A stretch of DNA of 64,000 nucleotides from Tolypeutes matacus. Its lineage: Eukaryota > Chordata > Mammalia > Cingulata > Chlamyphoridae. This document shows, piece by piece, positions 44,632 to 55,558 of this stretch. The DNA is taken from the NCBI GenBank assembly GCA_026826555.1, contig JAKSZT010017954.1, forward strand, positions 5,670,642 to 5,734,641, written 5' to 3'. Numbering within the stretch: the first letter of the stretch is position 1; the number at the start of each line of letters is the position of its first letter. The translations under genes and the position numbers were made by a program. The notes below the pieces were generated by a model. That model did not search any database, was not told the origin of the DNA, and saw only the letters and a list, made by a program, of their open reading frames with translations.

Positions 44632-44800
44632 GACGATAGATTAGATAGACAAATAGATAGATGATAGTATATATATGAGATATAGATGATGATAGATAAA
44701 TGATAGAGATGATAGATATATAATTGGTAGAGATAGGTAGAGAGCTATAGATAGATGATGAGAGAGATAGATAGATGTAGATAGATAGATAATAGCCACA
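44632..44800. repeat. Degenerate GATA repeat
   Basis: Interrupted GATA, GATGATA and TATAGATA units over about 170 bases. Not obviously inside another repeat. Confidence 0.85.
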
Positions 44801-45999
44801 GACAGAGAGTTAAGTGATAGCTAGGAAACATGACCTACTTCTTCAAATTCCCAAACTGAAATATTGTACAAAGAAGGTTCCTAGTAAATACTAATTGAAA
44901 GTTATGCACTAAAAATTTTTATTAGCTCCTATACCTACAAAAACAGAAGAGTGACATTCCCATTCATCCAGTTACGTAAATCATTCACTGTATTTCCATA
45001 ATCCTTTCAAAGAGCCCATAGATTCAATTTCCAATTATCCGTGTTAGTGCGGAACAAGAATAGTCTGAATAATGAAACCCACAAATAATCCATACATTTA
45101 ATTTTAGTATGGATTTAATTTTAGTTGCTTCTGGCCAGTTCAAGAACATCCTACTGTGAGTGTCCCTGTTCTCCCTGCCCCTCCCTTCTCTCCGGCAGGG
45201 GCAAATATTGCCAACAGCATCCTCAGCAGGGAGAAGGGAGCCTAGCAGGGGTGATTTGCAGGTGGCTAATCAGCCTTCAAATAACGAAGCCCTGACCATC
45301 TTCAGAGGAAGGAGGAAGCATTGCCTGGCGCAGCAGCAAAAGACAAAGTGGAAATACGAGATTCCACCCTAAACTCCAACTCATCGCAGCTCCTGAGGCT
45401 CAGGGTTACCAGCCATGCCCGACCTGGCTAAATGAGCCGACTGCATAGCTGACACCTCATGTGAAACCCTAGGACAGAGACTCACAGAGAAAAGAGTACA
45501 AAAATCACACCTCACGGGGCAGATCTACTTGAGTCAGTGAGCAGATACTGAGTGTCCACTATGACATGCATCAATTATACATAGCTATGTGTGTGTGTAC
45601 AGTATACACACATATGTGTGTAAACGTGTTAACACATATTGTATATATTATACGTATGTATAAAGCAGTTACTGTGCTTTGGAATATGAGATACACTCAA
45701 GTTGAAATAGCCCCCTCCCCCCAATAAGGACTGCTATTTTCTAGAATCTTGACTGCAAATGTCACTTGCATCTACTCAATTCAGATGAGTTTCTTTAATG
45801 ATAACCAGAAGGGAGTTGTTTTTTAATTTTTGTGTGGTTGTTTTTTTTTTAACTGAGGGTTAAGAGTTAATATGTGCTTTAAAAAAAAAAAAGAAAAGAT
45901 TTATTACTTCCTCTTGTCTCTCCTCAGTTGGGAAACTACTCCTAGTAGTAGTAGTAGTCGTCGTAGCAGCAACAGTACTAAATGCTTAATGGCACTGAC
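44801..45999. other. Unassigned DNA with small simple repeats
   Basis: TG/CA and TA alternation at about 45585-45655, an 11-base A run near 45882 and a short AGT/CGT trinucleotide run near 45942-45965. No gene. Confidence 0.4.
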
Positions 46000-46160
46000 T
46001 ATGTGCCAGGCATTATTTTAAGGACTTTATTAAGTCATTTAATCCTCACATCAACCCTATGAAGTAGATTGCGTTATCTTATTTTATAGACGAGGAGACT
46101 GGGGCACAGTGAAATTAAGACATTTGCCCAAAGGCACGGAGCTAGGACATCGAATCCCTA
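46000..46160 (-). repeat. MIR SINE
   Basis: TGACTATGTGCCAGGCATTATTTTAAG, TTTAATCCTCACATCAACCC, TTTTATAGACGAGGAGACTGGGGC and AAAGGCACGGAGCTAGGA are the minus-strand MIR in full order. Confidence 0.88.
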
Positions 46161-47760
46161 CTCGACCATTCCATGGGCTGCCTCTCCAGGGAATGAGTAC
46201 AGCATGCAGGAAGCAGAGGATGACGTGGTAGGTCTGACCTGCCAGAGTAGGGCAATGGAAATGAGTAGGAAAAATCACCTTTTGAAGGAAGAAACAGGTA
46301 ACAAGTTCAGTCTAAGGGATTGCCAACCTCTGCTTCATTTCCCAGCCACAGTCTTTCAGCTTTTCCAGGTTAATGGCTCCAAAGCCCCCAAATAAAAGTG
46401 AAGGTTTTTGACGGGCTTTGAGTCAGTCCTGAGCAAGTCAGGGCACCAGCAGTAACCCCCGTGCTGCTTCCCTGGGAGCTTAGCAGGAAGCCACTCTCTC
46501 AGTCCTGAGACCCTGTGTCCCAACCCATGTCCTGGGGTCCCATAAAGTCTGTCCCAAGTTCCCCACTGATGCCGATCAGACCCAGATCCAGCACTATATG
46601 GAAGCCCCAAGGAACAGCCTTCCCTTCCTCTACCACCCACCCCTGCACACACTTTCTGCCAAGCCAGTTTCCAGTTCACAATTCCCATCCTTGCTTCTGA
46701 TCAGACACCCACCAAGTAAAATGCTTCAGGGCCCGTCTCTGGCCAGGGCCTGGCCTGCAAGCCCTCATGCTTGGCCATGACCCAGACACCCTGCTGCTGC
46801 GCTCCCCGACTCATGGGTTCTTGGGCTCTCATCCCTTCTAGAATTAATAATGAGTCTGATGGACCCCCTCAGACATTGTGCCTGGAGCTAGGTCGGCTCT
46901 CCCCCACACTTGCCCCACCCTAGGTGGCTGCCCTTTGTGCCCCGTCTCCCTCCTGCCCTTATCCTGGCTGGCCCCATGTTGGCAAAGGGCATCAGGCCTC
47001 GAGATAAAGCTATGCAGAGCCACAGCTACAGCAAGGAGGAAAGTGACAGCACTCAGAGCACTCAGCAGTGTTGCTAGCCTGGGAGGAGGAGTAACAGCAC
47101 TGGCAGAAGTAGAGTCTCTGGAAGGGCGTGGAGCCGTTTTGTTCTCTTTCCTCTGGATGGGTGGGATCTGCAGCCTCTCCACTCATGTTGCACAGGCAGC
47201 TGTGCCCGCCAAACCATCTGCATCTAAGAATGCCAAGGGACTCACGCAGGGCTTGCATCTGCTTGGGGGCGGGGAGACACGGCTTCAGGGTGACTCAAGG
47301 GCTGCTGCACAGCACTCCCCATTCTGGCACGCCTTTCCAATGGGGCCAATTTGCCACCGCACAAAGCTGCTGATCTGTGGCCACTGTCAGGTCGTTTGTG
47401 CTCACTAATGAGGACTGATTATCATGGAAGGCACCCCTGACTTTCATCCCCAAACATCATGGCTGCCTGAAATTCTAAGTGAATCTCCACAAAGCCTGAA
47501 GACACAGGACTCTTTATTTCAAGATAGAGCTTCTAACCACATCAAGAATTCTTAAAGCATCCAGGGCACTGGCAGTAAAAGGGTTCGGTTTGTGGCTTCC
47601 CATAAGTGGCTGTTTGTTTGGGCTGTTTCCTAATGTACTAGAGGTATGACCTTAGCCACTGCAGTCCCACGTGGGAAACAAAAGCTCTCTCCTACGTGCC
47701 TTCCATCCTCCTGGGAGAGTTTAACAATGCCATATCTAGACTATTTGGGACAGCAGCAAC
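46161..47760. other. Unassigned GC-richer DNA
   Basis: About 1.6 kb free of recognised repeats and somewhat GC-richer than average. Several overlapping open frames occur (the longest, 46878-47408 plus, is 176 codons) but on both strands and without domains. An undetected exon is possible. I see no convincing splice pair or homology. Confidence 0.35.
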
Positions 47761-47768
47761 CCTTAGGT

Positions 47769-47960
47769 CAGGGGTTCTTAACCTTTTTTGTTCCCCAGAC
47801 CACTTGGCCAGTCAGGTGAAAACCACGGACCCCTTACCAAGTCCACACTATACTGGGTGTTATTTAATAAATGTATCACACCCGCACCAAAATGTCCCCA
47901 CAAGGATAATGTTTTTTGAATTTCATTTCAAGCTCACGGACCCCTTGTTAAGAAGCCCTG
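47769..47960 (+). mobile_element. hAT-type MITE, 192 bp
   Basis: CAGGGGTTCTTAACC start and GTTAAGAAGCCCTG end. Flanks CCTTAGGT and CCTGAAGT match at six of eight bases. Same family as 38146-38346, in opposite orientation. Non-autonomous. Confidence 0.87.
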
Positions 47961-48029
47961 CCTGAAGTCATCAGCCAGCCAACAATAAGCAAAGTGGTAG
48001 ACTGTGTGTGTATAAAGGAACGTGAGTAG

Positions 48030-48151
48030 GTGGGTGATATGTAGATCGGTAGATGACAGATGATGATGATAGAGAGGTAGAGAGATGATGAAGATAATGA
48101 TAGATAGAGATAGACAGTAGATGATAGGAGATAGATAGAGATAAAGATGAT

Positions 48152-48211
<60 letters not shown>
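48030..48211. repeat. GATA microsatellite
   Basis: A degenerate GATGATA/GTAGATA region leads into about fifteen uninterrupted GATA units (48150-48211). The pure stretch suggests recent length change. Confidence 0.92.
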
Positions 48212-48212
<1 letters not shown>

Positions 48213-49019
48213 AAACCTCCATCTATCCAACATCAAGCATCACAGATTGGGAAGGGTAAAATGGGGTCATAGTATAATGAATCCCCCCACACAATTGCTC
48301 AAGAGTAAAACTAAATCCTGTCAAAGGCTAATCCAGTGAGGTTTGGCAGCCCACAAAGGGGTCATTGAAGCACTCACAAACAGCCTGCCTCCCACCTGGG
48401 ACCCAATCATTGTAACACCCCCCAAGGGAGCACTGCAGCTGCCCCTGCCAACGTCCTTGTTGTGGGAAATTCATCCAGGTGCTAAGGGTGCTTCCTCAGG
48501 ATACTGCCAAAGTTGCATTCTTCAGCCCGGCCAAGGACTATTGGGTGCAGAGACACCTTAGGAAAAGGGTGGTCAGGAGGAGCAAAGAGTGCATGTGTTT
48601 GGCAGGGATGAGCAATGTCCAAACATCATTTCAGCCATCCTCCCTCTCTGCAGGAAAAAAAAAAAAAAGTGTGTGTGTACGTGCACATACTTGCATGTAT
48701 GTGAGTGTGAGAGAGTTGTACCAGGGTTAAACTATGTAAAGAGTGAAAACTATGCTTATATTTGCCCTTAAGAACTCAAGGAAGCTTACAGAAAACAATA
48801 AGAATGTTTAATCCCTAAAGAGGTCATTTAAATAGACTATTAGTTGGAAACCAGAAGCTTCAACTCAAACACAATCTAGAATTGGCTAACATGTGGTGGA
48901 ATTTAGATACACACAAAACAATCACTCTGGGTTTCATAGCAGCATTGCTAGAAACAGCTTCCTGGGGCACAGAAATACTAAAGTTCACCCTTTGGTGCTG
49001 TTCTTACATCCAATGACCC
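48212..49019. other. Unassigned DNA
   Basis: A short A run followed by GTGTGTGTG lies at 48656-48678. No gene or named repeat. Confidence 0.4.
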
Positions 49020-49450
49020 TAAAGAAGGGCTGCCCCCATCATGTCTGACCCTTACCTCCATTCCCATGCCTCTTCATCCAAAGAGGCAAAGCTCTCCATG
49101 ACCTCAGCTGCCTCCTTCCTTGACTTCTGCAAAAGTCCCTAACGCCCTTCTCACCTCCAGGCCCTCCGCAGTCAACCTTCCATATGCCCAACATTCTTTA
49201 AGACTCTTAATCCAGGCCTTCCAAGAATGACGTGTAAGTTCCTTAGCCTGACACTCAGAGCCCTGTGTGCACCGGCTCCAAATGACCATCTTCCCCAAAT
49301 CCCCCTCCCTCCTCTGGATGTACACTCTAAGCCACACTGGTCTCTTGCCATTTCCCAAATGTCTCCATGCATTAGTTCGTTCTATTTCCTCCACCTGAAA
49401 TGTCCTCTGTCCTTCCATTTCTTATTTTGCTCTGTTGTACCTGTCAGAGA
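49020..49450 (+). repeat. L2 LINE fragment
   Basis: CCAAGAATGACGTGTAAGTTCC...CAGAGCCCTG, TAAGCCACACTGGTCTCTTGCC and CACCTGAAATGTCCTCTGTCC follow the L2 plus strand. Confidence 0.7.
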
Positions 49451-50784
49451 GACTAATCTTTGTTGTGAAAGAGACAGAATTAACAGTGAAAAGCAGGAAC
49501 CAGAGCTCTAGAAAGGTGGACTCTATAACAAAGCACTTAGGCACTCAGATGTGAGTGGCTCGAACTGAATGAATTCCAAAGGAATTCTGAGAACGTATTA
49601 ATTAGACTGCTGAGCCCATAGCAGGAGAAGCAGAGAGCTGACCTAAAGACAGACAAACTGAGTTCCACTTCCCAAGAATGCAGACGTGATATTCAAACTC
49701 ATCTGACAACCTGTAAGGCAAAGGCACTGACCGTTCCAATGACCAATCAGAATGCAGCACTGAATGGCCAGGAGTCTGGAGGGTCCCTCCTGAGCCACAC
49801 ACAGTTCCTTTGGTTGCTGGAGCCCGAGGAGGTTTAAGGAGCCTGGGGGAAGGCCAGGGGAGCTTGGATGGTGGTAGGTACAGGGGCGCTGCCGGGGCTT
49901 GGGACAGCAGCTAGTTAGTCTTCTTTTTGGAAACTCTCCTCATTCCCACCCCCAAAAGTGAAAACTTGTTTTGCTTTTGCCAATTTTCTGAAAGAGAAAG
50001 AGATTGAAATCCTGCCTCTAAATCCAAGAGGGGTCCAAACAAATGTGCTTTATGTTGGTCCAGGAAAGATTCTAGAAGAGATGGTTTTTTGAGCACTTAA
50101 AAAAGGAAGTACCAAGGGTTCATTAAGAACTAGCTGTGCCAAGTTAGCCTTGTCTGTTTAAAACGCTGTGTACAGGGCTCCTTGATGTCTGGCCACATGT
50201 GGTCTCTGGCATTGCAGCCTTTCTCCTCTGCATATCTGAGCCCACTTCCTCCCCACCTGCTCCCTTCCCTCCCACAGGACCCAGCAGGAATGCTGTCCAG
50301 AGACAGGAGCTTCCATTTCTGGGACTGGCATTTGGGCCACTCCTGCTAATTAATCTGCCCCCACCCTCATGCCTATGTTCAGATAATTTCTGGTACCCCA
50401 GGTTTCTCCCATTTCAGGATCATGGCTCTAGGTCCTTCATCTGAACGCTTATTCTGGAAAACACCCATTCTGGACCCCTTTGGCCTAGGGTTTTGCCTTG
50501 CTTTGCTCTGGCCAACCTCCTCCCCAAATTCAGGAATCCTGGCCCTGAACCTCAAACTGACCACTAGGGCTCTGCCAACTAATAGCCTTAAAGCCAACCC
50601 CTTCCTACCATCTGGATTTTCCTACATCACAACCTCAATTTGCACCATCACCACACTCACCTCCTCATGGTGATCTGCGCAACTGTTACTAACCACTTGC
50701 CTGGACTGTGGCCATTAGGAACATGTTTTGTGGACCATCTGGAAATTTCCTTCAGCTTCTTTATGTGGGTTTTGTACCTATCAC
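49451..50784. other. Unassigned DNA
   Basis: No recognised repeat. Pro/Leu-rich open frames near 50199-50673 have no domain and reflect C-rich sequence. Confidence 0.35.
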
Positions 50785-51190
50785 CAGATCTTTAGGTATA
50801 CACCTAAGAAGAATGAAAATGTATGTCCACGCAAAAACTACAAGTGTACAACACAAATGTTCATAGCAGCATTATTCATTATAGCCAAAGAGTGGAAACA
50901 ACCCAAATGTCCATCAACTGATGAAAGGATAAACACAATGTGACACATCCTTACAATGGAATATTATTAGGCAATAAAAAGAAACGAAATACTGATACAA
51001 GCTACAACATGGAAGAACCGTGAAACCATTTGGGCACAAGTTTTTACGTGGACGTAAGTTTTCATTCTTCTTGGGTATATACCTAAGAGTGGAATTTCTA
51101 GGTTATAGGTAACTGTATGGGTTATTAATTTATTTATTTTTTAGGAATTGCCAGACAAAGAAGAGTATTTACTTTTTAATTAAATCAGTC
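50785..51190 (+). repeat. Old L1 ORF2 C-terminal fragments
   Basis: ATGTTCATAGCAGCATTATTC, AAACAACCCAAATGTCCATC and ACAATGGAATATTATTAGGC form the well-known L1 ORF2 C-terminal stretch. A second piece follows at 51050-51170 (CTTGGGTATATACCTAAGAG...TTGCCAGACAAAG). Decayed. Confidence 0.8.
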
Positions 51191-51862
51191 TGGAAAGAAC
51201 ACTCCAGTGTTATGCCACAGGGCTCTGTCCCTGGCTTGTCCTCTTCAAAATACTTAACATAACTCAACTAAGAATATTGGGTAGGGGGGGGGTGTTCATC
51301 AATTCCCATGATCTTCCTTTTCTCCTGTAATCCCCACCTGCCAAACTCTACTGAAGGAACATTGCACACCATTTGGGCTGTGTCCTCCATCCACAACTGG
51401 GCCCATAACCCTGTCTGACAGACCTTCCACTTCTCTACTGTAGATTCTCTTCCACCACCTGACCCTTTCCTTTTAGAGATGGCCTTGCATCCTAGTCCCA
51501 GTGAAAATTAGAACCCATCAGGCCAAACACAGCGGCATCTACATCCACCCTTTGTCTCTTCCTCTCCCTCTCAGTGGACAAATTCTCTTTCCCCCCACAT
51601 GAGACTAATCCTACCTTCTGCTCCCTGGATCCCCTTCCCGCCCTTTTCTTCATTCAATCAATTATTTTCCCAGTGTCCTGAAATTCATGGTCCTTTCTCC
51701 CCATTGGTTCTTTCTCTTTGCCCTTAAATAAGTTCAAGTCTCTCCCCTCTTTAATAGATAATAATGCTATTTTTAAAGAAACTCCTTCATACTTTTTGGT
51801 CTCCCTTTAGCTACTACCCCATCTCTCTCCTTCCTTTCAGAGTAAAGCTTCCTGAAAGAGAT

Positions 51863-52503
51863 TATAGAAGTTTGATATTGTTTATGAATTCCAAATATAG
51901 ATATTGGATTATGTTTATAAACTGGTCTGTCTGAGGTTTCACTTTTACTTAATTAAATTATGATTAGGGCTTTGATTGGGCCACGACAGTAAGGTGTTAG
52001 TCCCCGCCCCTTGGTGGGTGGGGACTTACAGGTAAAAGACATGGCAAAGGACAGAGCTGGAGTTTTGGTCCTGGAGTTTTGATCCTGGAGTTTTGAGCTG
52101 GAGCCCAGGAAGTAAGCACACAGAGGAGCAGAGCAGCTGGTCCTGGAGAGTATCGAGCCCCAGGGAGAGAGACATCCAGTCGCCTGACAGTTCACAGCTG
52201 GCCTTGTGGAGAAAGGCAAAGCCTAGAGACCTTCATAGTCTACAGGTGACCTTGTGGAGAAAACAGAGGAGCTGAGCCTGGAGAGAAATGAGCCCCAGGA
52301 ATAGAGGAACCCAGGAAGCCTGAACTCTGGCAGACATCAGCAGCCATCTTGCTCCAACATGTGGCAATAGACTTTGGTGAGGGAAGTAACTTACATTTGA
52401 TGGCCTGGTAACTGTAAGCTTCTACCCTTTTATAAAATACCCTTTATAAAAAGCATCTGATTTCTGGTATTTTGCATCAGCACCCCTTTGGCTGACTAAT
52501 ACA
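51863..52503 (+). repeat. Solo LTR, second xenarthran LTR family
   Basis: The body GTTTATGAATTCCAAATATAG to TTTGGCTGACTAATACA is shared with 62562-63111. Perfect 5-bp duplication GAGAT (51858-51862, 52504-52508). The first bases have mutated from the TGTGGCAG seen in the other copy. About 90 bp longer than its sister, partly from repeated GGAGTTTTG units near 52060-52100. Confidence 0.92.
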
Positions 52504-52792
52504 GAGATGTTCAGTCACTCTTCCATATCTTCACTTCCCACTCATTCATCAACACACAGTGCCGCTGATATCTTCTGGTAGATGTCACCAATGTCCTGCC
52601 TTTTGCTAAAGATGATGCGTGTCCTTCAGTCTTCATCTTAATTAACCTCCCTTCTTAAAACCTTCCTTCCCTTGACTTTTTTCACCCCACTGCTACCTAA
52701 CTCTCCTTCCCAGTCTTCTTGATGACCCTTTCCCTCTGTGGGCCATCTTTGTTCTCTTTTGATTCTCTCTCCCTAGGAGCCTTTCATCCTTG

Positions 52793-53217
52793 TGTGTCCA
52801 AGTCCTAATCCCCAGAATCTGTGAATATTAATTTACATGGGAAAAGAGTATTACCTTATGGCAAAAGACTCTTGAGAGAAAGAGCTTATCCTGGACTATG
52901 GGGTGGCCCTAAATGCAATTACATGTATCCGTATAAGAGAGACACACAGAGAAGAGACCCTGGGAGAAGGGGAGGCAGCCACGTGACCACGGAGGCAGAC
53001 TGGAGTGTCGCAGCACATGCCCAGGATTGCTGGCAGCCACCAGAAGCTGGAAGAGGCAGGGAACAGAACAGAGCTCCCCCCAGAGATTCCAAAGGGAACA
53101 CAGTCCTGCTGACACCTTGATTTCCTGGCTTCCAGAAGTGTGAGAGAATAAATTTGTGTTGCTGTAAGCCACCAAGTTTGTGGCAATTTATAACGGCAGC
53201 CCTAAGACGCTAACGCA
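52793..53217 (+). repeat. Old MaLR-type LTR, 5'-truncated
   Basis: AAGTCCTAATCCCCAGAATC, GAGACACACAGAGAAGAG, GCCACCAGAAGCTGGAAGAGG and GTAAGCCACCAAGTTTGTGG follow an ERVL-MaLR-type LTR to its end near CTAACGCA. The TG start is lost or altered. Confidence 0.8.
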
Positions 53218-53884
53218 CTGCCTATATGTGTTCACGTGCAAGGTTGTCTCTGTGCTCCTGCCTCTCCCACAGCAGCCTGAGTGATGTTTCTTCAACTCAA
53301 AGCTATTTATATTATTTCCCTTTTAACCCCCTCTGATGTCTCCCCGCTGCCATGAGGATGACATTGAATAGAGCCCTCAGCCTGGCAAACAAGACCTTCC
53401 ATGATCTGGCCTCTCCATTCCCCACCACATTTTTTCACTCCTACATTAGAAGTACTTGCGGGTTCTCCAATGCACCAAGCTGTCTCTTTCCTTGAGCCTT
53501 TACCCTCTGCCTACAATGCCCTAAATGCATTATCCTCCATCTTCTGCTCCCCTACCTTTTATGCAGGGTGTATCGAGGGTGTCACCCCTGCTGGGGTGCC
53601 TTCTTCATGCTCTGGGCCGCCCTCCAGGTCTAGATTAGGGACCTCTCCGACTTGCTACCATACAACCTGGTGCCACTTTTACTGTGCCCCCCTGCACAGT
53701 ATCGTATTTGCCTCTTTATATGTCTGAAGGCAGTGACAGAGTCTTAAGTATCTCTAAATCCTCAATGCTGAGAACAGAGCTGACACAGAAAAGACATTCA
53801 AATATGTGTAGATTGATGGGTGGAAACTTGTGGGAGTACAGCATATATTTTGGAAAACCTAATAAGGGCTCCAGGCATTTTTGA

Positions 53885-54470
53885 CAGGATAGAGTGATGA
53901 GCTGGGTTTAACAAGATAAAATTTAATTGGAACAAATGTAAGGTTCTGCCCTTGGGTCCGAAAGGCACATGTGCTTAAGAGGGAGCCGTGTGTCAATTCA
54001 GTTTATATGAAAAGCCTAGGGAGTTTGGAGTTGTCAGTAAGCTCAACACAGGTCAACAGTGTGATATGACTGCCCCCAAAAAATATTAAGGTAATTTTAG
54101 CTTGCACCAAAAGTGTAGTTTCTAGAATGAGAGAGGGGTAAGTACATTCCAGTCAGACCCTATGGGAGCTCTGCATTCATTCTGAGCTCCACACAATTAG
54201 GAGCCAGATTATAAGCAGGCTGAGGGAAAAAAGACCAGAGTGGTGAGGGAACTTCAGTAATTCAAATGGGGAACAGGTGGAGAGCCAGGGTCTGTTTAGC
54301 CTGCAGAAGGCATTTGAGGACATGCTAGTCATCTTCAAAAACCCAAAGATGTATGGCCTGTTATAAGGAATTCTTCTTTAACCAACAAGTCTGTCCAAAA
54401 AGGGACAGGTGAAGAGCCTCTTATTGATGGATGTATATCAAACCTCAACAGAATCATCTTTTCAAAATAT
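53885..54470 (+). repeat. CR1/L3 LINE fragment
   Basis: AAATGTAAGGTTCTGCCCTTGGG, GTTTATATGAAAAGCCTAGGGAG, GGTCAACAGTGTGATATGAC, GTCTGTTTAGCCTGCAGAAGGC and TCATCTTCAAAAACCC track the 3' ORF2 region of CR1/L3 in order over about 580 bases. The best-preserved CR1-clade piece in the window. Confidence 0.72.
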
Positions 54471-54474
54471 AAAG

Positions 54475-54990
54475 CTGATTAGGTCTCTCTCATACAGAGA
54501 GAGAGACACATGCTCACAATCCTGGCATCCCACACATCCCTCCCCTACCTGCCCGACCCCTACCCAAACCCCTGCTTAAAACCATTCTAGGATTTCCCAG
54601 TATCCTCAGGATGCAAAAGCACGGCTCTCCACGCAGCCTCTAAAGCCGTGCTCCTTCTCGCCTCCCCCACTTCTCTCTGCTTCTCTGCTACCTCTCTCCT
54701 CACATCCTCCGCCTCTCAGGCTTTTTGCCCAGGCAGCTCCCTCTACCCAAAAGGCTCCTCCTTCCTTCCTTTTACCAGATAATGCCTTCGTATCAGAAAC
54801 TCAGGCCATAGTAGCCTCGGATCGCTCCTTGTTCCCTGCACTCTTGGCGCCATCACAGCCGTGCACAGCTCTGTTTGCTCTCTCCTCTACCAGACGGGAA
54901 GCACCAGGAAGGCAGGGACGTAGCTGGGTTTGCTCACCATCTCCTCGTGTCCTCAGCATTGAACATAATCTCTGGAGCACATCAAGGGCT
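54475..54990 (+). repeat. L2 LINE fragment
   Basis: CCTGCTTAAAACCATTCTAGG, CCCAGGCAGCTCCCTCTACCC and GGAAGGCAGGGACGTAGCTGG follow the L2 3' end. Confidence 0.68.
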
Positions 54991-55334
54991 AATAAAATAC
55001 ATGATGCGGGAACAAGTGACAGAACAGATTCCATTAGACATGATGACTACTTGGACATTTTTTTTTTTGAGATGGAATTAAAAGCCTCAGATGAGTGGTT
55101 GACTAAAGGTCAACCTTTGCAATGCCAAAGTTTCCATGTTCCCTGATCTTCACTATGAGAAATTCCACCCATAGTTCGAGGGTCCCTCAGGTGTTAGCCT
55201 TCCCTTTTTACTAAGGGTCTGACTACCATGAATCCCCCCCTCCTTGGAGTAACTTTTTAAGTGTACTTGCCACATTCCCCCTAATCATAAAGATGTTGGG
55301 GGCCTTGTCCTAATCCCTCTTCTCGGGGAATTTT
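54991..55334. other. Unassigned DNA
   Basis: No gene or named repeat. Confidence 0.4.
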
Positions 55335-55348
55335 AAATCCAGTTGGAG

Positions 55349-55544
55349 GGAAGCGGCTGTGGCTCAATCAGTAGGGCTCCCGTTTACCATATGGGAGGCC
55401 CCGGGTTCAGCTCCCGGGGCCTCCTGGTGAAGGCAAGCCCGCCCGCACGGTGTGGTTAGCTGACCCAGCAAGCACAAGCAGCAAGGGGGGGATAAATGAA
55501 TAAATAAATAAAATCTTAAAAAAATTAATAATAAATAAATAAAT
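55349..55544 (+). repeat. DAS SINE, short form, likely young
   Basis: Nearly identical to the copy at 9205, with A box GTGGCTCAATCAG and the B-box region GGGTTCAGCTCCCGG. Tail AATAAATAAATAAAATC then an A/AATA-rich stretch. Perfect 14-bp duplication AAATCCAGTTGGAG (55335-55348, 55545-55558), junction TTTT/AAAT. Confidence 0.95.
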
Positions 55545-55558
55545 AAATCCAGTTGGAG

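Larger units (their letters stand above)
51191..53810 (+). repeat. L2 LINE, including RT region, split by two LTRs
   Basis: ACTACCCCATCTCTCTCCTTCC lies in the L2 reverse-transcriptase region. GTAGATGTCACCAATGTCCTGCC follows after the first LTR. The 3' half from 53218 has AAGACCTTCCATGATCTGGCC and CCTTTACCCTCTGCCTACAATGCC. LTRs at 51863-52503 and 52793-53217 interrupt it. Frames are dead. Confidence 0.7.

Noticed and set aside
46878..47408. 176-codon open frame on the plus strand
   Set aside because: Competing frames exist on the opposite strand, the composition only mirrors GC-rich DNA, and I recognise no domain or splice context. It is kept only as an unassigned region.
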